Shown one piece after another: positions 47,307-56,455 of a DNA stretch of 64,000 bases. Every line of letters starts with the position of its first letter. Positions within the stretch are counted from its first letter, which is position 1. The notes beneath the pieces were generated by a model that was not told the origin of the DNA, searched no databases, and saw only the letters and a list, made by a program, of their open reading frames with translations. The position numbers and the translations under genes are program-made. The DNA comes from Clostridiaceae bacterium (GTDB lineage Bacteria; Bacillota_I; Bacilli_A; Erysipelotrichales; Coprobacillaceae), in the NCBI GenBank assembly GCA_902363625.1, contig CABJAS010000002.1, positions 248,001 through 312,000 of the forward strand, in the 5' to 3' direction.

Positions 47307-48186
47307 AAAGAAAACAATGACAACTAAAAAGCGTTTAGGAAAAGGTTTAGATGATATCTTTGGCGGAGACTTGACTTCTTTCATTGATGATATTGAAAAG
47401 AATACACCAAAGAATTCACAAATTACAGTGACATTGGATCAAATACGTCCAAACCCTTATCAGCCAAGACGTTTGTTTGATGAAGAAAAATTAAATGAAT
47501 TGGCTTTATCGATTAAGCAGCATGGAATCTTTACACCATTGATCTTAAAGGAATCTGTGCAAGGATATGAGATCGTTGCCGGCGAAAGACGTTTCAGAGC
47601 GGCTAAGATTGCGGAATTGAATGAGGTTCCGGCAATTATTGTAGAATTCAATGACGATCAGATGATGGAAGTGGCTTTATTAGAGAACATTCAAAGAGAG
47701 AATTTGAATGCGATTGAAGAAGCTCAGGCTTATCGTATGATGATGGACAAATTATCTTTAACACAAGAACAGCTAGCGACTCGTTTAGGAAAGTCAAGAA
47801 CGCATATTGCAAATACGCTGAGACTTCTGCAGCTGCCTTCAACATTGCAAACCTATGTGTTAGATGGAAGTTTATCAATGGGGCATGTACGACCATTGAT
47901 TACATTAGAGCCAAGCAAGGCAGAAGAGATTGCAAACCGTGCAATCAAGGATCATCTATCTGTTCGTGATGTAGAAAATATTGTACGTGGAATTGAATTA
48001 AGCAAAAATAATAAAAAGAAAGAAAAACCGGAAAAAAGCAAAGAATATATTTATGTAGAAGGACTTTTACGCAAGAAGTTCAGAACAAAAGCAAAGGTGG
48101 AAGATCAAACTATTACTTTAAAATATACAGATACGGATGATCTGAATCGTATATTGGAATTAATGGGGGTTATTGAAGAGTCATGA
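47293..48186 (+). CDS. parB: Chromosome partitioning protein ParB/Spo0J
   Basis: 297-residue CTP-dependent clamp that loads at parS. The Soj-stimulating N-terminal KKRLGKGLDDIFGG is followed by the CTPase core IRPNPYQPRRLFD, IVAGERRFRAAKIAELNEVP and LLENIQRENLNAIEEAQ, the HTH ATRLGKSRTHIANTLRLLQL and a C-terminal dimer domain. A start at 47317 (MTTKKRLGKGL) is possible, since neither ATG has a strong ribosome site. I found no close parS match in the window. The next gene overlaps its stop by 4 bases. Confidence 0.94.
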   Translation: MVASKKKTMTTKKRLGKGLDDIFGGDLTSFIDDIEKNTPKNSQITVTLDQIRPNPYQPRRLFDEEKLNELALSIKQHGIFTPLILKESVQGYEIVAGERRFRAAKIAELNEVPAIIVEFNDDQMMEVALLENIQRENLNAIEEAQAYRMMMDKLSLTQEQLATRLGKSRTHIANTLRLLQLPSTLQTYVLDGSLSMGHVRPLITLEPSKAEEIANRAIKDHLSVRDVENIVRGIELSKNNKKKEKPEKSKEYIYVEGLLRKKFRTKAKVEDQTITLKYTDTDDLNRILELMGVIEES

Positions 48187-48812
48187 AAATAAATTCTCCT
48201 AAAATCCTGCCTAAGTTGGAAATCATTGAATCTATTAAGGTCGTAATGGATGATGGATTTGTCAGCCATGGTTACTTTGAAAATACGGTTATTGATGAAG
48301 AGGGGATCAGAGAGTTTGATGGCTGCCGTTTTAAAAACGTGCAGTTTTTCTTAGCTAAAGATCATCGCATCAGTTTTGTTGACTGTCATTTTGACCATTG
48401 TGAAATAGCCAATCTCACATTAGCTAATATTTCTATATTGCGTTGTGAGTTTATTGAATGTAAATGCACCGGTTTAGAAATTATTGAATCTTATATGAAA
48501 GATGTTCGTTTTGAACATTGTTTAATGACCTATATGAATTTTTCCAAAACAAAAACAGATCATCTGCTGTTTGAGGAAAATGATCTGTCTTATGGAAGCT
48601 TTAATGATATGAAAATTAAAGGCATTGAATTTAAAAACAATGATTTAACACGCTGTGAATTCTTTTTCACTTCATTAAACGGAGTAGATTTAAGAACGAA
48701 TACTATTGAAGGAATAGCGATCACACTGAATGATCTAAAGGGAGCGATCGTCGATACGTTTCAGGCAATCAATCTTTCTCGCCTATTAGGAATTATTGTG
48801 AAAGAGGATTAA
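48183..48812 (+). CDS. Pentapeptide-repeat protein
   Basis: 209 residues. From about residue 40 the sequence falls into five-residue turns centred on Phe/Leu: CRFKNVQFF, CHFDHCEIANLTLANIS, VRFEHCLMTYMNFSKTK, SFNDMKIKGIEFKNNDLTRCEF and SLNGVDLRTN, forming a right-handed quadrilateral beta-helix. The end GAIVDTFQAINLSRLLGIIV is typical of soluble members. Some relatives (Qnr, MfpA) mimic DNA and protect gyrase, but nothing here proves that role. It starts within the parB stop (ATGA) and ends inside the convergent LysR gene. Confidence 0.8.
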   Translation: MKINSPKILPKLEIIESIKVVMDDGFVSHGYFENTVIDEEGIREFDGCRFKNVQFFLAKDHRISFVDCHFDHCEIANLTLANISILRCEFIECKCTGLEIIESYMKDVRFEHCLMTYMNFSKTKTDHLLFEENDLSYGSFNDMKIKGIEFKNNDLTRCEFFFTSLNGVDLRTNTIEGIAITLNDLKGAIVDTFQAINLSRLLGIIVKED

Positions 48813-49659
48813 ATGCGTCGATAAATTCTTTGATGAGGGCAGATAAATCCTGATCGTTTCGCCAAACAATAGCGACACTTGTATAAAGTTCCTGTTCTAA
48901 AATGGGAACTTTTTTTATTTCCTCGGAAATGGCATACAGTGATAATGCAGATTGCGGAACAATAGCGATCCCTTTGTGCATATTTGCCCATAATAAAGAA
49001 GTTCTGCAGTCATCGTTTTTGCAGATAATATTAGGAACTAAATGCTGATTTAAACACGCCTCCTGAATGATTCGTTCATAACGGCGATAAATAATGAGCG
49101 GGAAGGGTATCATGTCACTAAGCGTTATGTGCTTAGTATCTTTTAAATATTCACCTCCGCCAATCGCAATCATCGGCTCTTGGAGTAAATATTTAAAACT
49201 CAATCCGGTACTGTCAAAAGGTGTACGAATAATTGCTAAGTCAATAAGATGTGATTTAATTTCATCAATCATTTCATAGGTATTACCCTCGTGAATTTCA
49301 AAAGCCAAATCAGGGTATTTGATTTTGAATGTATCAAGACAAGGATTCAGCATGATTCCACCGTTGGAAGAAGTAATGCCAATATGAATCTTTTGATGAT
49401 AGTTTATATCCTGAACTTCTCTAGCCGTCTGTTCGCTTAATTCTAGTATTTGTAATGCCCGTTTATAAAAAAGACGTCCTTCCTGAGTTAATTCTACACG
49501 GCGTGGTAAACGTCTTAGCAGTGTTACTCCCAGTTCATCTTCCATGCTTTTAAGCTGCATAGATAGCGGCGGCTGTGCCATATGTAAAGCAATGGCAGCT
49601 TTGGAGATCGTTCCTTCTTCAACAATCGTTTTAAAGTAAAGTAGCTGTCTTAATTCCAT
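48793..49659 (-). CDS. LysR-family transcriptional regulator
   Basis: 288 residues from the ATG at 49659, preceded by GGGAGAAAACT. The reading frame continues 72 codons upstream, but that part encodes a hydrophobic, Tyr-rich stretch across the promoter and is not coding. The winged HTH is ELRQLLYFKTIVEEGTISKA with ALHMAQPPLSMQLKSMEDEL, and the effector domain follows (IHIGITSSNGGIML). It is divergent from a heterodimeric ABC exporter, its likely target. The 3' end overlaps the pentapeptide gene by 20 bases. Confidence 0.9.
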   Translation of the reverse strand: MELRQLLYFKTIVEEGTISKAAIALHMAQPPLSMQLKSMEDELGVTLLRRLPRRVELTQEGRLFYKRALQILELSEQTAREVQDINYHQKIHIGITSSNGGIMLNPCLDTFKIKYPDLAFEIHEGNTYEMIDEIKSHLIDLAIIRTPFDSTGLSFKYLLQEPMIAIGGGEYLKDTKHITLSDMIPFPLIIYRRYERIIQEACLNQHLVPNIICKNDDCRTSLLWANMHKGIAIVPQSALSLYAISEEIKKVPILEQELYTSVAIVWRNDQDLSALIKEFIDAFNPLSQ

Positions 49660-49683
49660 AGTTTTCTCCCATACTTTTAAGAT

Positions 49684-49710
49684 ATAGTAACTATATATAA
49701 TATATACTAT
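49684..49710. promoter_or_regulatory. Candidate LysR operator
   Basis: ATAGTA (49684-49689) and TACTAT (49705-49710) form an interrupted dyad of 27 bases inside the divergent LysR/ABC region, consistent with a LysR binding site but uncertain because the region is extremely AT-rich. Confidence 0.4.
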
Positions 49711-49768
49711 TAATATAATAACATTTATATTATAATTAGGGAAGTTTAAGAAGGATAGGGGGAAAATT

Positions 49769-51526
49769 ATGTTTAGATTACTTAAATATCTAAAGAAATA
49801 TAAATGGCAAGCCTTCTTTGGACCGTTCTTTAAAATAGCCGAGGCTGCTTTGGAGTTAGCTGTTCCATTGGTCATGGCAGATATTATTGATAACGGAATT
49901 CCAACGGGGGATGCTTCTATTGTATTACAAAAAGGGATAATGCTGGTGATCTTATCTACAGTCGGATATGCCTGCTCATTGACTTGTCAGTATTTTGCAT
50001 CTGTTACCTCACAGGGGACAGGAACTGAAATCCGTAATGCTTTATTTGCTCATATTCAAGCATTATCACATAAAGAAATAGATAGGATTGGAACGCCATC
50101 ACTAATGACACGTATCACCAGTGATATTAATAATGTGGAACGTGCTATCGCAATGACAATTCGTATGGCTTCACGTGCACCGTTTTTAGTTATCGGGGCT
50201 ACCATTTTAGCGATACGATTAAACCTTCAATTATCGATTATATTTATTATTGCTTCTATATTTATCGCATTGAGTATTTATTATATTATCACGCGAACCA
50301 TGCCAGCCTTCAAGAAGGTACAAAAAATGCTTGATCGCTTATCTTTGATTACCAGAGAAAATCTGGAAGGAGTACGTGTCATTCGCTCCGTATCCAGTCA
50401 AGATTATGAAAAAAAGCGTTTTGAAGATGCGGCAGTAAAACAGCGTGACCTTGCTTTAAAAGCGGGTAAACTAAATGCTTTACTGAATCCTATTACAATC
50501 CTGATTGTTAATATTGCGGTAATCCTGATTATTTATCAAGGAGGAATCAAGATTGATAATGGGATTATGAGTCAGGGGGAAATTATAGCTTTCATCAGCT
50601 ATATGACTACGATTTTAAACGCTTTAATTGCTTTTTCAAACACCTTAGTCATTATTAATAAAGGTAATGCCAGTGCTAAGCGAATCAATGAGGTTTTTGA
50701 TATTAAAGCCAGTGTTGTGGAAAATCCAAAAACAATGTTAAATTGTAAAAGTGATTATCGTATTGAATTTGATGATGTTGACTTTACTTATGACAGTTCA
50801 AAAGAGGCTTTTTTACAAAGTATAAATTTGAAAATTAAACCAAATCAGACGATAGGGATAATCGGAGTGACAGGTGCCGGGAAGTCAACCTTGATCCAAA
50901 TGATTTCACGTTTCTATGATGTAACAAAGGGCAGCGTAAAAATTGATGGAGTTGATGTCAAGGATTATGCGTTTAATATATTAAGAAAAAAAGTATCGGT
51001 AGTACCTCAGCAAGTATCTTTGTTTTCAGGCACATTAAGAAAGAATATGCAGTGGGGGAAAAATGATGCAACGGATGAAGAAATCTACCGTGCTTTAGAA
51101 ATTGCTCAAGCTAAGGATTTTGTGGATCAATTACCAAAAGGACTGGATACGATGATTTATCAAGGTGGAAAGAATCTATCCGGCGGTCAGCGTCAGCGTT
51201 TATCCATTGCTCGTGCTATGGTCGGTAATCCGGAAATCTTAATTATGGATGACAGTGCCAGTGCATTAGATTTTGCGACTGATGCAGCTTTAAGAAAAGC
51301 TATCTATAAAAATATGAAGAATACTACTGTGATCATTGTTTCACAGCGAGTTAATACAGTTAGAAATGCCGATTTGATCGTTGTTTTGGATGAAGGTCAG
51401 ATCGTTGGAAAAGGAACACACTTATCATTATTAAAAGATTGTGAGATCTATGAGGAAATCTGTAAATCTCAGCTATCTAGTAAGGAGTTAGAAAATGCAT
51501 ATACAACCATTGAAACGACTGCTTAA
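49769..51526 (+). CDS. ABC exporter half-transporter A (degenerate ATP site)
   Basis: 585 residues: six-helix membrane domain (about 1-310) followed by an NBD. Walker A is GVTGAGKSTLIQ and the signature NLSGGQRQRLS. Walker B is ILIMDDSASALD, with Asp in place of the catalytic Glu, which marks the non-hydrolysing site typical of heterodimeric exporters such as BmrCD, LmrCD or TM287/288. AGGGGGAAAATT precedes the ATG. The next gene starts 32 bases before its end. Probably a multidrug or lipid/peptide exporter. Confidence 0.92.
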   Translation: MFRLLKYLKKYKWQAFFGPFFKIAEAALELAVPLVMADIIDNGIPTGDASIVLQKGIMLVILSTVGYACSLTCQYFASVTSQGTGTEIRNALFAHIQALSHKEIDRIGTPSLMTRITSDINNVERAIAMTIRMASRAPFLVIGATILAIRLNLQLSIIFIIASIFIALSIYYIITRTMPAFKKVQKMLDRLSLITRENLEGVRVIRSVSSQDYEKKRFEDAAVKQRDLALKAGKLNALLNPITILIVNIAVILIIYQGGIKIDNGIMSQGEIIAFISYMTTILNALIAFSNTLVIINKGNASAKRINEVFDIKASVVENPKTMLNCKSDYRIEFDDVDFTYDSSKEAFLQSINLKIKPNQTIGIIGVTGAGKSTLIQMISRFYDVTKGSVKIDGVDVKDYAFNILRKKVSVVPQQVSLFSGTLRKNMQWGKNDATDEEIYRALEIAQAKDFVDQLPKGLDTMIYQGGKNLSGGQRQRLSIARAMVGNPEILIMDDSASALDFATDAALRKAIYKNMKNTTVIIVSQRVNTVRNADLIVVLDEGQIVGKGTHLSLLKDCEIYEEICKSQLSSKELENAYTTIETTA

Positions 51527-53237
51527 ATATGTAAAGCCATATCGAAAATATTTTGTTGGAGCACTAATAGGAGCTATCGGTTGTGTGTTCTTTACTTTAT
51601 TAACACCGATTATTATCGGTCAGGCTGTAGATCTTTTGATTGGAAAAGGTTTAGTAGATTTTACAGGACTGTTGATTATATTAAGAAATCTGGCGATTGT
51701 TGTGGTGATGAGTGCAGTATTAACTTATTTTATGCAGTTATGTACTAATCAGCTTTCATATCGTACAGTGAAAGATCTTCGTGAAGAGTTATTTAGCAAG
51801 CTCGAAGAAATGCCATTAAAATATATTGATACAACCTCTCATGGAGAAATCATCAGCCGCATTATTGTAGATATTGATTTAATCAGTGATGGTCTTCTGC
51901 AAGGCTTTTCGAATATGTTTACAGGAATCATGACGATTGTCGGAACGTTAATCTTTATGATGTCGATTAATTTTAATATCGCAATGATTGTGTTCTTTAT
52001 GACGCCGATTTCTTTGGTTGTAGCTTCACTGATTGCGAAATTCTCATATAAGTTTCTGCGCGGACAATTAGCGGTGCGTGGAGAAATGGGAGGCTTCGTA
52101 GAAGAATATATCGGTCAGCTAAAGCTTGTTAAAGCGTTTAGCTATGAGTCAGTCAGTCAGCAGGAGTTTGAAGAGATTAACGGACGTCTGCAAAAAATCG
52201 GAGTAAAGGCGCAGGTGCTAAGTGCTATTACCGGACCAAGCACGCGCTTTGTAAATGGTTTGGTTTATGCAGCGGTAGGAATTTATGGCGCTTTAAGTGT
52301 TGTCTACGGTCATGTCAGTATCGGACAGTTGTCAAGCTTCTTATCCTACGCTAATCAGTATACAAAACCGTTTAATGATATTTCCAGTGTCATTACCGAA
52401 CTGCAAAGTGCTGTCGCTGCGGCTCAGCGAATCTTCGGTATTCTTGATCAGCCTTCTCAGTCAGCAGATCATACACCGGCTGTGACGCTGGAGCATTGTG
52501 AAGGAAAAGTAGATATTGATCATGTTGATTTTTCTTATCAGCCAAGCCGTCCATTGATTACTGATTTAAATATTCATGTACAGCCAGGACAGCGCATAGC
52601 GATTGTTGGGCCGACCGGCTGTGGAAAAACAACAATTATTAATCTATTGATGCGTTTTTATGATATTAATAACGGAAGCATTAAGATTCAAGATGAAGAT
52701 ATGATGCTTTTACCTCGCGATCATTTACGTGGATTATACGGAATGGTTCTTCAAGATACTTGGGTATTTGGCGGTACGATCAAGGAAAATATTGCCTATG
52801 GTAAAAAAGATGCTACAGATGAGGAAATTATTGCGGCAGCTAAAAAGGCTTATGCGCATAGTTTTATCAAACGTTTGCCACAGGGGTATGATACAGTCAT
52901 TAGCGATGATGGCAACAGTATTTCTCAGGGACAAAAACAATTATTATCGATTGCCAGAGTTATGCTGCTGAATCCGCCTATGCTTATATTAGATGAAGCT
53001 ACCAGCTCGATTGATACCTTAACAGAAATTCGTGTTCAGCGCGCTTTTGATGAGATGATGAAGGGTAAAACAAGCTTTATTGTGGCTCATCGATTATCTA
53101 CTATTAAAAATGCGGATACGATACTGGTGATGAACGCCGGAAAAATAATTGAGCAAGGAACACATAATGAATTATTAAAAAAAGAAGGGTTTTATGCAAA
53201 CCTGTATCAAAGTCAGTTCGCTAAAAATGAAGATTAA
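51495..53237 (+). CDS. ABC exporter half-transporter B (active ATP site)
   Basis: 580 residues: six-helix membrane domain plus NBD. Walker A is GPTGCGKTTIIN and Walker B LILDEATSSID with the catalytic Glu. The signature is ISQGQKQLLS rather than LSGGQ. This is the exact complement of partner A (degenerate Walker B with normal signature), so the heterodimer has one working and one impaired ATP site. AAGGAGTTAGAAA inside the first gene is the ribosome site. The pair ends with a strong terminator. Confidence 0.93.
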   Translation: MHIQPLKRLLKYVKPYRKYFVGALIGAIGCVFFTLLTPIIIGQAVDLLIGKGLVDFTGLLIILRNLAIVVVMSAVLTYFMQLCTNQLSYRTVKDLREELFSKLEEMPLKYIDTTSHGEIISRIIVDIDLISDGLLQGFSNMFTGIMTIVGTLIFMMSINFNIAMIVFFMTPISLVVASLIAKFSYKFLRGQLAVRGEMGGFVEEYIGQLKLVKAFSYESVSQQEFEEINGRLQKIGVKAQVLSAITGPSTRFVNGLVYAAVGIYGALSVVYGHVSIGQLSSFLSYANQYTKPFNDISSVITELQSAVAAAQRIFGILDQPSQSADHTPAVTLEHCEGKVDIDHVDFSYQPSRPLITDLNIHVQPGQRIAIVGPTGCGKTTIINLLMRFYDINNGSIKIQDEDMMLLPRDHLRGLYGMVLQDTWVFGGTIKENIAYGKKDATDEEIIAAAKKAYAHSFIKRLPQGYDTVISDDGNSISQGQKQLLSIARVMLLNPPMLILDEATSSIDTLTEIRVQRAFDEMMKGKTSFIVAHRLSTIKNADTILVMNAGKIIEQGTHNELLKKEGFYANLYQSQFAKNED

Positions 53238-53270
53238 AAAGGAAACTAAATAAAATATAGTTTCCTTTTT
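53236..53270 (+). terminator. Terminator of the ABC exporter pair
   Basis: AAAAAGGAAACTA (53236-53248) pairs with TAGTTTCCTTTTT (53258-53270). Confidence 0.85.
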
Positions 53271-53307
53271 ATATAATTAATTATGTTTAATTAAAATTGA
53301 TAAATAT

Positions 53308-54165
53308 CTAATTATCTTCGTCTCCAAATTTTAAGACACTTGGATAATGATTTTTTCGATCTTCTACTGGGGGAAGTGTCATATAATCTCCGAAATTCAA
53401 TTTTAAATTTGGATGAGGGTTATGCGCCATACTTATTGTTGTGTCTTCAAAAGGCATCTCCTGAAGGGGAAAGATATCAGAAGTTTTAAAATATAAAATA
53501 TTAGCTTCATCGCCAGAAAAATCTGTTACATAGTTATTTTCGATATGTTCATATTTTCTAGTGTTTTTAAGAAACTTTCTATAAAGTGATTTTTTTGAAA
53601 TATGCAGAATTTTCAATATATAATAAATACATTTTACAATAATTGCAGCAGCTACTTTGGCTACATTTGGTAGATTATTAGGGAGCTTCACATCACTGTA
53701 TTCTGACATAACACACATTCTTGCCCAAAACCATGCCCAGCGGATTTGCTTTTTTCGTTTTTTAGGATCAGTGGCTAAAACGTCAAAAGGAAAAATATCT
53801 AGAAATATGCCTGATGTATATGTTCTGTTTGTATCAGTTGCTTCTAAAAATATAGTTCCTTTTTTTGAAAGTTTTGCAAAGGTTAAGACATATCCATCTG
53901 TATTTTCAATAGTTAATAAATCATATTTTTGCCCTAACTCTGTAGGCGCAATTTTTAAAAAACGTTCATAATCTTCTCGTAGCATACAAACATCTATATC
54001 ATCATCCCATGGGATAAATCCTTGATGACGTACCGCACCAATTGCTGTGCCAGCAAAGGCGAAATAGGGAATATCATGTTTTTCGCATATTTCTTTAAAA
54101 TCTTTTAATATTTCTAAAATAATATTTTGCACCCTTTTTAAGGAAACGGGATCATATTCCTGCAT
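53308..54165 (-). CDS. LicD-family phosphotransferase
   Basis: 285 residues. The nucleotidyltransferase-like core of LicD is clear: AFAGTAIGAVRHQGFIPWDD followed by DIDVCMLREDYERFL, with the acidic DDDID cluster. LicD proteins add phosphocholine or a related group to teichoic acids or other surface glycans. No choline uptake or CDP-choline genes (licABC) are adjacent, so the attached group is unknown. It is a lone, AT-rich gene between terminators, which could indicate acquisition. Confidence 0.85.
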   Translation of the reverse strand: MQEYDPVSLKRVQNIILEILKDFKEICEKHDIPYFAFAGTAIGAVRHQGFIPWDDDIDVCMLREDYERFLKIAPTELGQKYDLLTIENTDGYVLTFAKLSKKGTIFLEATDTNRTYTSGIFLDIFPFDVLATDPKKRKKQIRWAWFWARMCVMSEYSDVKLPNNLPNVAKVAAAIIVKCIYYILKILHISKKSLYRKFLKNTRKYEHIENNYVTDFSGDEANILYFKTSDIFPLQEMPFEDTTISMAHNPHPNLKLNFGDYMTLPPVEDRKNHYPSVLKFGDEDN

Positions 54166-54266
54166 TATGTAACTTCCTCCAAACTTTTAAATTGTATACA
54201 TTCATTATTCTAATTATATGATGAATATAAGTCAATAAATTATTGATAATAAATAGTTAAAAAGAA

Positions 54267-54290
54267 AAACCTAATATAATAATCAGGTTT
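54267..54290 (-). terminator. Weak terminator after the DUF1846 gene
   Basis: AAACCT (54267-54272) pairs with AGGTTT (54285-54290). On the minus strand it is followed by a T-rich run, 6 bases past the stop. Confidence 0.5.
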
Positions 54291-54295
54291 CATCT

Positions 54296-55780
54296 TTAAC
54301 GATGATAAAGTTTTTTAGTTTGATATTTATCTTCGCAGGTTAAGTTCATGTTTAATTTACGGAATGTTGTCATATCTACCTGTGATAAAATAACGGTGCT
54401 GTGTGCTTCACAATTCTTTAATTTATCTAACTGTTGTAAAGCTAAATGAGATAAAGGATTTGTGGTGGCACTGATGGCTAGAGCGATAAGTATTTCATCT
54501 GTATGTAAACGAGGATTGTTATTTCCCAGTGAATTAATTTTTAAACGCTGTATAGGTTCAATGATACTTGGTGAAATCAAAGGAATTTCATCATTGATAT
54601 TCCCTAATTTTTTCAATGCATTGAGTAAAGCTGAAGAACTTGCTCCTAACAAAGAAGAAGTTTTACCGGTTACGATAGAACCATCCGGCAATTCAATGGC
54701 TACTGCCGGTCCATCAGTTAACTCCGCTTTCTTTAATGCAGGAGAAACACAGCGACGCATATCCGTTGAAATATTTGTTGTTGACATGATGATTTCAATT
54801 TTGCGAATCGCTTCTTCATCCGCATGTCCCTTTTTAAATTCTACTTTTGTATTATAATAGCGACGAATAATTTCTTGATTGCTTGCAGCGCATGCCGCTT
54901 CATCATCACAAATGCAATATCCTACCATATTAACCCCCATATCCGTTGGTGATTTATAAGGACTTTCACCTAAAATCTTTTGAAACATCGCATTTAGTAC
55001 TGGAAAAATTTCAACATCACGATTATAGTTGACAGTTGTTTCTCCATAAGCTTCCAAATGGAATGGGTCAATCATGTTGACATCATTTAAATCAGCTGTT
55101 GCCGCTTCATAAGCCAAGTTAACAGGGTGTTTTAAAGGTAAATTCCAGATTGGAAAAGTTTCAAATTTTGCATAGCCTGCTTCAATGCCACGTTTATGAT
55201 CATGATATAACTGTGACAGGCAAGTCGCCATTTTTCCTGAACCGGGACCCGGTGCAGTTACCACAACTAGTGGTTTTGTTGTTTCAATATATTCATTTTT
55301 TCCATAGCCTTCATCGGAAACAATGATTTCCACATTATTTGGATAACCGACAATAGGATAATGTAAAAAGACTTTGATCCCTAAATGTTCCAAATGACTT
55401 TTAAAGGTATCCGCAGAAGGCTGATTAGAATATTGCGTAATCACAACACTTCCAACATAAAGACCAATGTCTCTGAAAGCATCAATTAAACGCAGTACCT
55501 CTACATCATAGGTAATTCCCATATCACTGCGTATTTTATTTTTTTCAATATCACCGGCGCATACGGCGATCACAACCTCTACTTTATCTTTCATCTCCAG
55601 CAGCATTTTTAATTTACTGTCAGGAGCAAAGCCAGGCAGTACACGAGCCGCATGATGGTCATCAAATAATTTACCGCCAAACTCTAAATATAGTTTATTT
55701 CCGAATTGTCCAATTCGTTCCAATATGTGCTTAGATTGCAGTTTCACATATTTATCATTATCAAAAGCAATTTTCTTCAT
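54296..55780 (-). CDS. DUF1846 family protein
   Basis: 494 residues matching the full length of DUF1846: [20 protein letters not shown] at the start, [40 protein letters not shown] (a P-loop-like glycine run), and [20 protein letters not shown]. The family is widespread in Firmicutes and has been solved structurally, but its function is not established as far as I know. The GSGK run suggests nucleotide or phosphate binding. GGAGTGTGAAGAA precedes the ATG. Confidence 0.88.
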   Translation of the reverse strand: MKKIAFDNDKYVKLQSKHILERIGQFGNKLYLEFGGKLFDDHHAARVLPGFAPDSKLKMLLEMKDKVEVVIAVCAGDIEKNKIRSDMGITYDVEVLRLIDAFRDIGLYVGSVVITQYSNQPSADTFKSHLEHLGIKVFLHYPIVGYPNNVEIIVSDEGYGKNEYIETTKPLVVVTAPGPGSGKMATCLSQLYHDHKRGIEAGYAKFETFPIWNLPLKHPVNLAYEAATADLNDVNMIDPFHLEAYGETTVNYNRDVEIFPVLNAMFQKILGESPYKSPTDMGVNMVGYCICDDEAACAASNQEIIRRYYNTKVEFKKGHADEEAIRKIEIIMSTTNISTDMRRCVSPALKKAELTDGPAVAIELPDGSIVTGKTSSLLGASSSALLNALKKLGNINDEIPLISPSIIEPIQRLKINSLGNNNPRLHTDEILIALAISATTNPLSHLALQQLDKLKNCEAHSTVILSQVDMTTFRKLNMNLTCEDKYQTKKLYHR

Positions 55781-55875
55781 TTCTTCACACTCCTTTTTTC
55801 AACATCATTCCTTATTATAGCAAAGATCGACTCAATTTACTAAACATATTTTATACTTTTAAACAAATCGTAAAG

Positions 55876-55902
55876 AAAAAGGAGCAAGCCTTGCATTGCT
55901 CC
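55876..55902 (-). terminator. Terminator after the small membrane-protein gene
   Basis: GGAGCAA (55881-55887) pairs with TTGCTCC (55896-55902). On the minus strand the stem is followed by TTTTTC. Confidence 0.75.
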
Positions 55903-55909
55903 CGATAAA

Positions 55910-56269
55910 TTATAGAAGAGATAGAATAACAGAAGGTAAAATCAGGATAATTCCTACGATAATATCACTGTAAAAAGCAATCACTTCATTGTTGGTAGAA
56001 CCAATTACTGTTGTCTGTTCAATATGATCATTGCCGATTTTATTAACCATTTGGTTTGATTGACGGCTAAAGCTAAATCGATTGATCTGCATGCCATCAA
56101 GGTTCAGATAACTAAACCAGGCAATTGCGAAAAAGAGGATACCACTGATAAATACGGGATACATTAAAATATAGGTTAAAGTTGAATGCTGTGCAAAATA
56201 CCAAATAAGACAGAAAATAACAACCAAAAAAAGGCGTATTATAATCTTTTGAAATAAAAGTTTTTTCAT
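55910..56269 (-). CDS. Small membrane protein (possibly DUF3899)
   Basis: 119 residues with three hydrophobic helices: two near the N-terminus (about 9-27 and 30-52) and one at the C-terminus (DIIVGIILILPSVILSLL), separated by a polar cytoplasmic segment. Size and layout resemble DUF3899 proteins, but I am not certain of the assignment. AGGGATATTTT precedes the start. It is a single gene with its own terminator. Confidence 0.6.
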   Translation of the reverse strand: MKKLLFQKIIIRLFLVVIFCLIWYFAQHSTLTYILMYPVFISGILFFAIAWFSYLNLDGMQINRFSFSRQSNQMVNKIGNDHIEQTTVIGSTNNEVIAFYSDIIVGIILILPSVILSLL

Positions 56270-56410
56270 AAAATATCCCTCCTTAATTACATTTTATAAT
56301 AGAATGCAACCAATTTAAAGAACTTGCTGAAATAGATAATCAAAATGACAAAATTTGTGAGATAATGTAAAAAAAGAAGCTTTTTTGTATCCTATAATTT
56401 TGATTTGTGC

Positions 56411-56441
56411 TATTATTTATTAGTCAATAAAGGTTGACTAA
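56411..56441 (+). promoter_or_regulatory. Promoter and probable MarR operator
   Basis: An extended -10 (TGCTATTAT, -10 hexamer at 56411-56416) is followed at once by the perfect inverted repeat TTAGTCAA (56420-56427) / TTGACTAA (56434-56441), which would cover the transcription start. This is the classic position for autorepression by the MarR protein encoded next. Confidence 0.7.
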
Positions 56442-56455
56442 TAGGAGGGAGTATA

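Noticed and set aside
49660..49875. 72-codon N-terminal extension of the LysR reading frame
   Set aside because: It crosses the divergent promoter region, its translation is hydrophobic and unlike LysR proteins, and a good ribosome site precedes the internal ATG at 49659.
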